The notes under the pieces are model-generated. The model ran no database searches. It saw nothing but the letters and a program-made list of their open reading frames with translations, and had not been told where the DNA came from. A stretch of 64,000 nucleotides of DNA from Haliclystus octoradiatus (Eukaryota; Cnidaria; Staurozoa; Stauromedusae; Haliclystidae): assembly GCA_916610825.1 (NCBI GenBank), contig OU744448.1:18041936-18105935 (forward strand), given 5' to 3'. The position numbers were made by a program, and so were the translations under genes. Of this stretch, positions 21,390 through 31,993 are shown piece by piece (position 1 is the first letter of the stretch; each line of letters begins with the position of its first letter).

Positions 21390-22030
21390 ATGTTTGCAGC
21401 AATCTTTAACTTTTCACCAACATATTACAAACAAGTTCTACAAAATCTGTCACGAGTATCACTACAAACATCTTTAATTATTTTTTCTATGAAAGTTGCT
21501 CCAATAATCACTTATGCATTTGAAGTCATAGCTCCTTTTCTTAAAGCACATCAACTGGTGTTTCTAGACAGAGTCAAAGCAGCGTATCTGACACGAACTA
21601 TACGTCCGTCCATACATCATCATCAAATGCGTTAATGTTCATTTTCTGCAACACACCTTCTTTCGTCGATGATATTAGAGGCCGCTTTTAATTTCATACC
21701 GAATCTGTTGACATCTGTATTAAAGAAAGAGCTGAGAAAGTTGAACAACTATTATCAAGTGACTACATAAATGCTCCAATTTTAAAATCTTCAGGTTGGC
21801 AATCATGCAACCAAACAAACCGCAACTTTCTCGCTAGACTCTCAGTGCATGGCTTTCATCATGCAATTTGCACCAGGAAAGACTATCATAAACCTCAAGT
21901 GAACTGCTTTTGCCAGGAGTGTAATGGTTGTGCGAGTAATCTCTACCATATCTTGGATTGTCCATCCATTCCACCTTACATCGGTTTCATCAAAAATAAG
22001 GAACAATTATAAAAGATAAAAAAAAAAAAC
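21390..22030 (+). pseudogene. non-LTR retrotransposon, RT C-terminal remnant
   Basis: The opening 81-codon frame includes MKVAPIITYAFEVIAPFL and LDRVKAAYLTRTI, the region after the RT catalytic core of LINEs. The coding sense continues in shifted frames to 22010 (SGWQSCNQTNRNFLARLSVH, then a C-terminal cysteine cluster CFCQECNGCASNLYHILDC). An A-run at 22019-22029 marks the 3' tail. The catalytic motif is absent, so it is 5'-truncated and dead. The clade is undetermined. Confidence 0.75.
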
Positions 22031-23150
22031 TCCTAACAAATTAATAATAAAAGAAGTAGTCCCATAACCATAATATCTTGAGTATTTTTTAATAACACAT
22101 ATATCTCACATTATCGTACCACATGGTTGAATACATTATATACCTTACTTTTGGAAATATACTGTACTGAATACATTTAAATAACTATATCAACTTGCTT
22201 TATTTTAAACATATGATTTTAAACTTATAGAAAATGTACATAACACAAAAAAAAAAAAAAAATTCAAATATATGACACAATATTGTAACACTTTTTGAAA
22301 TACACATGCAAAAGCAATACGAATTGAATATAAAGATGATAACAATCAGGGTTTCAAATACGACATATGTATATGTCCTTAAAATCATCATTCCAAGCGA
22401 ACAAGTCAGACATTTTATCAGAATAGTTCTTACCAAAAACATCGTGGCTCGAAACGCAGACAAACGAACGACTGGGCAACGGTCAGTAATTAAATTCCAT
22501 TGGAATCAATTTTGTAGCAAACCATAATATCCAAACACCCAGAAACCACATATGATGTTTATTTTGTTTCGATCGAGGTTCAGTAATGTCAGTGTAATTA
22601 AAATACAGAAATATAAGCCGTTGATCTGATGTTGTCAAAATGAAGCTATATTCGATATGTTTCTTCGGAAGAAATCTCACATTCATAGATTTGTAAACAA
22701 AAAAACAGTATCAAATGTGCACAATTACCTACATTATGCTTCCTTTCAACAAAATGCTTTATTCCTTATTACATATTTGGTAAAAGGTCTTATCAAATCA
22801 CACAAAACATTTCTTTGTAGTTTTTCTGCCATCGAAACACTTTTCGTGTTATATTCCAGTTACCAGATTTCATCGCTATAAAAACTCTTGGATTTGAACT
22901 TGAAATGGACTTGAAATCGGATTTTTAGACTTCTTCGATTCTGTAGCTTCAGATCGATGTGTTTTTTTTATTTAAATCATTCAAAATGACATTTTAATTC
23001 ATATCTAATTAATTTGCATGTGAATTAATACTGCTATTGTAAACAATTCATTTTAAATGCATGTTATTCACGATTTTATCTTGTATAAACAGATTCATTG
23101 GGTAGTTTTACTAAACTATAGTATTTTATCCTAAAACAGGGCCTAGTGGT
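22031..23150. other. intronic, no recognisable element
   Basis: AT-rich, with a poly(A)-like run at 22247-22261. The ORFs here show no domain. Confidence 0.5.
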
Positions 23151-23159
23151 TGCCAATAT

Positions 23160-23430
23160 TTATAGGCCGTAGCGCCGCGAATTGAAGTGGACTTTTGTAA
23201 ACCCGGGTTTTCCATAAATTTCCGTTTAGATGACAGAAAGATCCAGGTTTTGCAAAGTCTGGTTTGAGAAACCTGGGTTTCCTATCCTTACTTTCAATAA
23301 GTCCTGATAGAGTCGCTAAGCGGACTAATTTCCTCTCGGGTTTCCTGTTTACGTCTAGACGCGAGGGCGATCCAGACTAAAATTCACCAGGGTTTCGTAG
23401 ATCCACTTGTCGTGTAAACGCAGCATAAGA
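23160..23430. repeat. possible short inverted-repeat element
   Basis: GC-richer island in AT-rich DNA. AAGTGGACTTTTGTAAACCC near 23188 is imperfectly complementary to the block before TCCACTTGTCGTGTAAACG near 23400. The ends and target duplication are not resolved. Confidence 0.3.
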
Positions 23431-23447
23431 GTATTTGGAAGTGATGT

Positions 23448-24366
23448 AATGGTACACATACCAAAAGACGAGAGAAAGAAGCTTTCTCAAAAGTCCAAGC
23501 TATGCTGCTTTATTGGCTATTAGTTATGGATATAAGCTATATGATCCTAGAAAGCAAAAGTTCTTCAGATCAAGAGATATGATATTCGAAGAGAAATCTT
23601 TCCGTTCATGCATGAGGAATAAAAAGCAACAGCAATAATGATAAGTCACTTCTACTTGATGATACAATTGGAACCGACGACGAGAATTTAGCCATCAGTA
23701 ATGCTTTGAAGCTGGAGGTGCATCACATGGATGTAAATACAGCATATCTCAATGGAGAACCAAGAAATCATTGCGTTGCTGGATTAAGGCTATGAATGAT
23801 TTTCTGACAAGTCAAGGCTACAAAGAAAAGAAAGCTGATCTACGTGTTTATACTAAAAGAGAAGGATCAAAACTAATTATCATTTGTCTCTATATGTCGA
23901 TGACTTAATTATAGCAACTTTGATTATAGCAACTAACGATCAATAAAATATAAAAAAAGAAACTGAGCAAAAAATTCCACACGGGTATGAAAATTGAGCG
24001 CAACAAAGCTACAAATGTGACGAACATCAGTCAAGATCAACATTTGAAGAATGCTTTTATCAGATTCAACATGACAGACTGCCAGGCAATCTCAACTCCA
24101 TTGGAGACATGAATAAGATATGAAAAAAAAACAGAAGATGAAGACAGCATTGATATATAGCAGAATACCAAGCAGCTATCGGTTGTCTAACATACGCAGC
24201 GGTTGCAACCAGACCCGATTTGTCTATCGCAGTAAATATGTTAAGCCAGTTTATGTCAAACTCGGCAGCAAGACATTGGAAGGCAGTGAAGCGGGTTTTC
24301 AGATACATCAAAGGAATCAGCGATCAAGGAATCATTTATCAGTCCTTTGAAAAAAAGTTATGTATA
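23448..24366 (+). pseudogene. Ty1/copia-type pol remnant
   Basis: Read across frames it gives the copia order: integrase end (VPKDERKKLSQKSK, YGYKLYDPRKQKFF, RSRDMIFEE), reverse transcriptase (MDVNTAYLNGE, then a shifted LYVDDLIIA-like block) and the RNase H approach (AAIGCLTYAAVATRPDLSIA, VKRVFRYIKG). Large deletions and several stops and frameshifts make it non-functional. It is cut off at the TTAA (24369-24372) where the next element begins. Confidence 0.8.
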
Positions 24367-24372
24367 ACTTAA

Positions 24373-26691
24373 AGGAGCAAAAGTGACCGGCAGGCGCTAC
24401 GCACTTAGGATCACGTGCACGCTTATATTATTTACAACTCTAATGCAAAATCATTCATTTAAGCCAGAAACTGTGAAGACTGACTAGAAATAATTGAATT
24501 TTGAAAAAAAAATAAAAATTTTGCTTTAATTACGCAATGACAGCTGCTGACTCAGCAAATTGCAAAGTTTAAAATGTTTCAAAATCTCGAAAACTGATAA
24601 GTCAATCTTAACCAAATTTAAGTGAGATGCTCAGTACAGTTTTAGCTTTAATGTGTTCTATCAGTTTACTAATCACTCAAAGATCTTTGAAATTATTAGT
24701 AGTTTCCGGAATTCATAATATTTTCTGTCGACGTAAGGTCGAATTGGGCCATCTCTTACAAGGCTTTCCAGATATTTCCATGTCCATAGAATACAACAAT
24801 AAGCACTACCTAAGCAGCACAAAATCCAGTTACCTAGCTTATGTCGTTCTTGAGATATATCCAGTTACACCTACCGATATCATGCAAAACCTTGTAATTG
24901 AGAAAAACCAGAAACAAAAAAGGACAACAATAGATTATGTTCAAAACTAATAATAATAGCAAAAATGATAATGTATAGGTACTATATAAACATCAGAATT
25001 ATTGTATAAGGTATATAACTAGTTTTCAGTATCAGCTGCTAGTCCTGGGGCATAGTCTTTCTTACTAGCATAGGCGCTTTCTTGGGTACTTTTGCGCTTG
25101 CGCTTTTTTATCAGATACTTCTGAGTTTTTTACTCTAGTAATATCACCTTTTCTAACATATTCTCTTGTATATTTGCTGTCATTTACACCAAGATTAGTA
25201 AGGACAGGAACCTTTGCTAACTTTCCATCGTTGTATTGGATAGCCGCAGAAGCAACAGCCAATTGGATACGTTCAATACCAACGAAAATCTCTTTGGTAC
25301 AAAGGGCCCAGATTTGATGGTGAAAACTTTCGTTCACATTCTGAGTGCCACCATGAAGACATTTTGACAGTAAATTTGTGTGTGCCAGGCCATCAAATAC
25401 AGATTTCATTTCTTGAATGACAAAAGGTGGGAGAATTGGTACACTTTCACGCTTTCCAGACTTGATGGGGCACCAATCCCCGCATTTGTCATGTACCCCA
25501 GCCTTGTGGTTATAAATTGCCCAAATTGCTTCGCGCATTGCTGTTTCATTGCCACAGTGTTTTCTTATAGCTGCCCCATAGTGACCTTGAATTGGATGTA
25601 TAAGCTTTTTTGACAATTTTCCTTTTCCACCAATTCCTTTTGAAAATTTTCCTTTTCTAATTTCATACTTCTTCTTTTTACAATCATCGACCAATGTCAT
25701 TAGGCGGCGACCCATACGTTTTTGTATGTACCCAACACATTCTAGCTTAGTAATATCCTTTTTATAAATAGGTGGGACTGCTTCTGAAACACTAGCGTAA
25801 CCTTTCGAATCACTCTTTTTTCGAAAGACATCCTGTAAAACGATTTCCGTGAAATTTATGAGCACTGGCCTTTTTTCGACCCATCCTACATTGAAAACAC
25901 AACATTCGAATTATATAAAGCTTCAAAATTTATACAGTTACAAGCAAAGAAGACAGTAACACAGGATAAATAGATGACACACAAGAAATAGTGAAATGAT
26001 GTTTCATGAGGCATGAAAAGTCTTACCTTTTCTAATGGTGAGTTTCGAGAAACAGCCAATAAACAATCAAATTGTTGTTAAATAAATATACCAAGGAATA
26101 TAAAACGTTTTCCAACTTTACATCTAAATAATCAGACCAGTAAAATGCTAAACATCCACCTTTTACTCAATATTTCGCAGTGAAAACAGGGTGGGAACAA
26201 AATCAGCTGTGTGAAAAATATAAATCTGCCATTATGAATTCCAACGCATTTTGTCACGTGACATAAAATAAACCAATCAGCTTCCGATGCATCTCATTAT
26301 AAATATTGGTCCATTGTTTAGAAGCACAGAGAAGCCAATATTTGGCCTGCTTCTAGCTACTCAGGAACTGTAGACAGCACAACGAGACCACAATTGTTTT
26401 CAAGTTCAAAGTCTAAGAAACAAAATGGTATGCGCCATGTTGCGATTGAATTTTCGTAGGAGAAACGGTAAAAACTTGAAAATAAACATAAAAATTGCTC
26501 AAATGATGCGGGAATAGTCAAAAAATCTTCATAAAGGTAATAATAAATGCTTTTTTTCATAATAAACCAACTCTGTAGTGAAAATTTTTTTACATGATTC
26601 AAAAATATACATATCAACCTACGACAAAACATCAAAAAACTTTTTTTGAATTTTTTTACCAAACTTTGTATTTTTTAGGGTTACCCTGCCC
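24373..26691 (-). mobile_element. possible TTAA-flanked element carrying the MULE-like ORF
   Basis: The left edge is TTAA (24369-24372) followed by AGGAGCAAAAGTGACCGG, identical over ~60 bp to the left end of the 199-bp MITE at 26696. The right edge, just before TTAA at 26692, reads inward GGGCAGGGTAACCC, only loosely similar. If real, this is a 2.3-kb unit with a target duplication shared with the adjacent MITE. The alternative is a truncated MITE end beside unrelated DNA. Confidence 0.35.
25065..25865 (-). pseudogene. MULE-type (Mutator-like) transposase, internally deleted
   Basis: 266-codon frame resembling the C-terminal half of an animal Mutator-like transposase family: CVGYIQKRMGRRL, GKGIGGKGKLSKKLI, CGDWCPIKSGK, then CLHGGTQNVNESFHHQIW and FVGIERIQLAV. 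The first residue comes from a GTG, not an ATG. A likelier start is the ATG at 25884 in another frame (MGRKKASAHKFHGNRFT), preceded by an acceptor-like TTTTCAATGTAG. That frame stops after 24 codons, so a frameshift separates it from the main ORF. The middle of the protein, with the first catalytic acidic residues, is missing between SVSEAVPPIYKK and DITKLECV. Not functional. Confidence 0.65.
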
Positions 26692-26695
26692 TTAA

Positions 26696-26894
26696 AGGAG
26701 CAAAAGTGACCGGCAGGCGCTACGCACTTAGGATCACGTGCACGCTTATTGTTATAACACAATGTTTATTGTTGACATGAATTTTATTACAAGTTAGGCC
26801 TGCGTATAACAATTGTTTCAAAGCGAGACCGTTGAATTACGCTAAGCATAAATTCAACTTGTGCTCGCAGCGGTCGCCGGTCAATTTTGCCCCT
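26696..26894. mobile_element. 199-bp MITE with TTAA target duplication
   Basis: Target duplication TTAA at 26692-26695 and 26895-26898. The inward termini AGGAGCAAAAGTGACCGGC (left) and AGGGGCAAAATTGACCGGC (right) are inverted repeats of about 35 bp with mismatches. There is no coding capacity. TTAA insertion is typical of piggyBac and Kolobok groups. Confidence 0.8.
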
Positions 26895-26902
26895 TTAAAA
26901 GT

Positions 26903-26950
26903 TTCTGAATAAATGATGATGATGATGATGATAATGTTGTTGTTGTTGTC
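26903..26950. repeat. (ATG)n and (TTG)n microsatellites
   Basis: Short trinucleotide runs that, on the - strand, read as an (ATC)n tail and may be the 3' terminus of LINE A. Confidence 0.6.
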
Positions 26951-27213
26951 AATATACCCAATTTTACAGGATGTGTGATAATTACATAATTATGTTCTAT
27001 TTATATAACATATATGTATATACAATATTTAATTATACTTTTATTTCTTTTTTTTATAATGATTGTAACTATTAACAATCCTAATAAAATAACTAACCAA
27101 CTATTACAAATATGATGTAATGTGTGATAATTATTAATTATTCTACCACTGTTTAATACAACCAAAGATATAGTATAATCTAATATCTATTTTTTTATTT
27201 TTTTTTATTTTTT

Positions 27214-29035
27214 TTATAAGCCTCTTGCACGATAAGAGTTGAGTACAAATGCCCCAAGAACATTGTTCACGATAGTAGGTGGATCCGAGAATAAGAAGTG
27301 AATCTTTTCTTCAGTTGTCGACGAGCTAAAACTACTATACATTCTATTTATTGCATTATAGAAGGATATCCTATTATTCTGATTTGAAGAACAGAAAAAG
27401 AGAAAGTGAATTTCGTCATCAATATCATCTGTGTTGCAAACTGGACAAAGGCGATCTTCGTATGGGATACCAATATGGCGTCCTGCTTGTACAGTTAATT
27501 TATGAGAACTTACTCTCAGTTTAGTTAACGCTATCCTAGCTTTTGTATGAGGTATCAGTAGGTAGTTTTTAAATTGAAACTTTGATTTAATTTTTCGGTA
27601 AAAGTTCAATTGATTACAGTTTTGATTACCGGAGAGATTATTTTCAAATAATTGAATAAATTTTTTGCGTCAAATCTTGCTCTACTGCTTTTATAAATAA
27701 GTTTTGAGAAGTCAAGGTTGATAAATCCTTATTGCAAAGGAGTGTAAACTCAACTCCAACTTCTCTCAAAATATTTTTGACATTTGCAAGCCAAGTAAGG
27801 GGGGAACTATCTAAGACTTGTTCTCCAAAAGCTTTATATACTGGTGAATTTTGATCAGAGTTTAACAAATGAATCCAGTATTTAATTATTTTAACTTTAA
27901 CATCGATAATTAATGGCAATAATGCCAAGTCACCGCGTATCGTAGTCAGGGTAACATTCTTTGGTACATTTAGCATACTTCGCATTATATTTTTTTGAAG
28001 GCTTCTAATGGGTTGCTTTCTTGGTCTCTAAGAGAGTCACCCCAGACATCACTTCCATAAAGTACAATGGGTTTTATCATTGTTTGATATATAGTTTTGA
28101 ATATTGGAACATGACTGGTTGGTGATTTTCTCATTAAATTCGATGTCAAATACCATGCTTTTTCAGCCTTTACACATAGCTCTTTTATACCATTTGCTTG
28201 CTCACAAGTGGAATTAAAAACGAAGCCCAGATATTTGTATGAAACAGTCTCAGACAAAGGATTGCTTCCTTCCTTGCCTGCTTAAATTTTTGAAAAATCA
28301 TTACTTTTGATTTTACCATATTTATTTGTAGCTGCCATTTATTACAATATTTCTCAGTGATGTTAAGGCAGTTTTGCAAGCCTTCTTTGCTAGTAAAGAA
28401 TAGCACTATATCGTCGGCGAATAATAAGCAATTTAGTTTCTGATCTAACAAAGTAATCTGTGCAGTTGATGGACAAGACATATCTTAAGCTATATCATTG
28501 ATGAAAATGTTAAACAGCGTTGGACTAAGTACACATCCTTGTCGAACACCGACATTTGGAAAAATAGATGTTGTAAAATTGTTATAAATAATTTGTGCCT
28601 TATTATTTGAATATAAACTATTGATAATGTTATAAAAATTGCCTGCTATGTTCAATCGCTCGAGTTTAAGCAAGAGACCAGCATGCAAAACAGTATCGAA
28701 TGCTTTTCTTAGGTCGATAAAACATGTAAACAATGGTTGATTGCACTTGGTGTATTTTGACAAAATGGTTTTTAAACAAAAAAGGTGGTCTGTGGTTCTT
28801 CTTCCTTCTTGGAAACCTGCTTGCAAGTTTACAATTGTTTTGGTTGATTTCAAATAAAAAGTCAAGCGTTTAATTAATATTAAACAGAACAATTTTCCCA
28901 GATGCTTGTTAAACTAATGCCACGATAATTTGATGCATTTAGTTTGTCACCATTTTTGCATAGTGGAAGAATGAGATACTCCTTCCAATCCAATGGACAA
29001 TAGCCTGACTGAAAAATTGTACATAAAGCGGTAGA
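27214..29035 (-). pseudogene. LINE A ORF2, RT core to C-terminus
   Basis: Five overlapping frames reconstruct one RT: LILPLCKNGDKLNASNYRGI (thumb-side start), FQEGRRTTDHLFCLKT, CFIDLRKAFDTVLHAGLL (first catalytic D), VGVRQGCVLSPTLFNIFIND, LLFADDIVLFFTSKEG (FADD catalytic pair), then a thumb and a C-terminal zinc-type cluster CPVCNTDDIDDEIHFLFFC. Frame changes at about 28890, 28483, 28220, 27985 and 27620 show it is dead. It ends at RARGL-stop, followed by an A-rich stretch (27185-27215). Confidence 0.9.
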
Positions 29036-29040
29036 CAGAT

Positions 29041-29426
29041 TGTTTCCGCGATAATAAATGGACTGTAATTTATGATTTGATGTATATATCTGCAACGATA
29101 TATATTTAATTTTTGATTATAAACAATAATATAATCGATGGGTCAAGGACCACATCTAACACGCGCTACACTTGGCGACATGCTTTTTACAACTGTCTTC
29201 TAACTTTCAATTAACTCACAGTCAGCGTAAACAGTTTACAAGTATGTGGGAAATTTACGTACGTCATTAATGACTATTATTAAACAAATATTAACAATAT
29301 ATAAGACACTTAACAAATAAAGGTAAATACTTAAAAGCTATAAATCAAACCATTAAAAACTAAACTATTCAAATAATGTTATTAAATCACTGCCGGACAA
29401 TATCTTAATATGTTTACGCTTGAAAA
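29041..29426 (-). repeat. 3' LTR of the defective BEL/Pao element
   Basis: 386 bp, matching 30757-31142 with about five differences. On the - strand it starts TTTTCAAGCG (the first G mutated), directly after the purine tract GAGGGGGAAGA, and ends GGAAACA. It is followed by the target copy ATCTG (29036-29040). The polyprotein stop lies inside it. Confidence 0.9.
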
Positions 29427-30740
29427 TCTTCCCCCTCATCGTCCGATGTAGAATTTTCACAGAGGTGATCTTCATTCTTCTCTAAGATACACATACGAGA
29501 TATTGGACGTGATAGTTCTCCATCTTCAGTAGCGATGATCCCCATTCGCACCAATCCATCTTTTCCGGGTAAAACCTTTTTAATAGTACCGCATCTCCAC
29601 TTTCCTCTTGGTAGGTTTGGTTCGACAACCAGGACAATATCACCAACTGCTAGGTTACGTTCTTTGTGACGCCATTTCGATCTGCTGAGTTGTGCAGGAA
29701 GGTATTGTTTCTGCCAGATGTTCCAGATTTGATTTGTCAGGTGCTGTACCAATTTGTAACTATTTCTTGGGTGAGGTTCATTGAAGTCTCCTTGTGGGGC
29801 ATTTAAAGACGCTCTTTGAATCAAGAAATGGTTTGGTGTCAATAATTGCATATCAGCCGGATCATTACTGATGTACATCAAAGGTCTTGAATTAAGGAAT
29901 CCCATAACTTCTGCTAAAATAGTTCTTAACTCATCATCTCTTAGATGTCGTAACTTCTGATTTCTTGAATTCAAAACTTTGGTCATGGCTTTTTTACTGC
30001 TCTTTACTAGAGACTCATGAGCCCCACCCCAATGAGGGGCAGAAGGGGGCTGAAATTTCCATATTACTCCTTTACCCTCTAAATGGGATGCTAATGTTTC
30101 ATCTACAACTAATTTTGAAACTAACGGTTTAAGTTCTTTCTCAGCTCCGATAAAATTTGTTCCGTTGTCTGAATACAAACTTTGTGGTGTGCCCCTTGTG
30201 TTTCGAAACCGTTCGAACGAATTCAGAAAGTCGGGAGTGGAAAGAGAGACTGCAACTTCTAGGTGAACTGCTCTAGTTGTTAGGCAGGTGAACAGAGCAC
30301 CATACCGTTTTACAATTTTATTCCTCCCTTCCAATATTTCAAATGGTCCAAAATAATCTACCGATGTGTGCCAAAAAGCTGGCTTGCCAATTGCTACCCT
30401 TTCTTTTGGTAGATTAGCCATTAATTAGACTTGAGGTTTTGATGATTGATTCCTCTAAGCATTGTCTGCATGATCGTTTTTGTTGCTTAACAGCCTCCCG
30501 TCCTCTGATCAACCAGAATTCTTGTCTCATACTACCAAGAATGTAATCTACTCCAGCATGGTTACACTTCTTATGGTAATATTCTACCAGAAGTTTAGAA
30601 AATACATGGTTCCTTGGTATGATGATTGGGTGTTTAGCATCATATGGAAGATTGATCTGTTGAAACCTGCCACCAACTCTTAACACACCACTTTCATCAA
30701 TAAAAGGAGTTAAGGGTAGCCTGACTGAAAAATTGTACAT
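29414..30740 (-). pseudogene. BEL/Pao integrase and C-terminal domain remnant
   Basis: Two frames. 30740-30414 carries the HHCC zinc finger (YYHKKCNHAGVDYILGSMRQ ... CRQC). 30421-29414 (335 aa) carries the D-D-E core (SVDYFGPF, SDNGTNFIGAEKEL, GGAHESLVKS) and the BEL-type C-terminal module (VGDIVLVVEPNLPRGKWRCG). The frames are offset near 30415. The first eight residues of the right-hand ORF (MYNFSVRL) are encoded by transposed LINE A DNA, not BEL. Without gag, protease, RT and RNase H it cannot move by itself. Confidence 0.9.
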
Positions 30741-30756
30741 AAAGCGGTAGACAGAT

Positions 30757-31142
30757 TGTTTCCGCGATAATAAATGGACTGTAATTTATGATTTGATGTA
30801 TATATCTTCAACGATATATATTTAATTTTTGATTATAAACAATAATATAATCGATGGGTCAAGGACCACATCTAACACGCGCTACACTTGGCGACATGCT
30901 TTTTACAACTGTCTTCTAACTTTCAATTAACTCACAGTCAGTGTAAACAGTTTACAAGTATGTGGGAAATTTACGTACGTCATGAATGACTATTATTAAA
31001 CAAATATTAACGATATATAAGACACTTAACAAATAAAGGTAAATACTTAAAAGCTATAAATCAAACCATTAAAAACTAAACTATTCAAATAATGTTATTA
31101 AATCACTGCCGGACAATATCTTAATATGTTTACGCTTGAACA
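30757..31142 (-). repeat. 5' LTR of the defective BEL/Pao element
   Basis: 386 bp, beginning TGTTCAAGCG on the - strand and ending GGAAACA. Flanked on the outside by CAGAT (31143-31147) and on the inside by CAGAT plus LINE A sequence. Confidence 0.9.
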
Positions 31143-31981
31143 CAGATATTTGATGTAACTTTAATTATTTCTGCTAGTATTCCATCTTTTCCTGGAGATT
31201 TGTTTGATTTTAGTAATGAAATAGCGATTTTAATCTCCTTCTCTGTGATTAATTGGTTTAGGCTGTGTTCTGAGTTTTGTTCCGATGGGTCATTATGAAG
31301 GACATTTGACATAGAAATATCGCGATTTTGCTGTTCTAGTGTTGTCGAATGTCGATTCATGCAGCTTTTCAAAATGTTGCAGTAAATTATCGGGATCTGG
31401 CAGTGTAGTATTAATTGTATTTTTTCCATTCGCTGCTTTCAGAAATCGCCAAAATTTACTTCTGTCTTTAGACAGATTTTGATTCAACTCTTGTAAAGTT
31501 GACATACGTTGTGTCATTTTTGACTTTCTAATTTGTTTTTTATATTCCTTTTTCAAAGAGAATAAACGACCACGCAGATAAGGATTGGAAGGCGAGTTTT
31601 TTAAAAGATGTATAACATTGTTCAATTGCGATTTTTTCGAAGAACAGGATTTTGTATACCACGAACTTTTGAAGTTTCGTGAGAAAGATTTCTTTGAATA
31701 AGATTTGCATTTGAGTGTTGCTTTTCCAGACAGGTGAAACACCTTACTAAGTGCCAAGACAGTTTTATTTATGTCTGTCTCCGACTGGATAGGTGTTGAG
31801 CAAAGTTTATCTATCAGTTTGGCGTTGAAGTCAAGTTGAAAATCATGAGCATGGTTTTTAGACCAGAGAAAAAGAGATGGTCGGACATCCGAAATTGATG
31901 AAGACTGATATATGCCCGTTTCAAACGACATAACTGGCAATGAAATATTTACTATACTATGGTCGGAAAAATTAACCCTTC
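31143..31981 (-). pseudogene. LINE A ORF2, linker between endonuclease and RT
   Basis: Frames 31940-31293 and 31429-31143 encode the basic linker (SYSKKSFSRNFKSSWYTKSC, LKKEYKKQIRKSKM, KDRSKFWRFLKAANGK) and the RT entry motif LLKSNKSPGKDGILAEIIK. LINE B has the same order. Frame changes near 31320 and at the fold-back border. Confidence 0.85.
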
Positions 31982-31993
31982 CTCTTTTATTTC

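Larger units (their letters stand above)
29041..31142 (-). mobile_element. defective BEL/Pao element with chimeric 5' part, inside LINE A
   Basis: Two 386-bp LTRs about 1.3% diverged, with a 5-bp target duplication ATCTG (CAGAT on +: 31143-31147 and 29036-29040). Only the integrase end of the polyprotein remains. After the 5' LTR comes another ATCTG plus 35 bp of LINE A sequence (30717-30756) before BEL coding resumes, so a rearrangement replaced the gag-RT part. It split the LINE A RT between the blocks ending VTSNIC and starting LSTALCTIF. Confidence 0.85.

Noticed and set aside
22200..22463. Hydrophobic 87-codon ORF with poly-Phe
   Set aside because: Produced by reading a poly(A) run backwards; no conserved feature.
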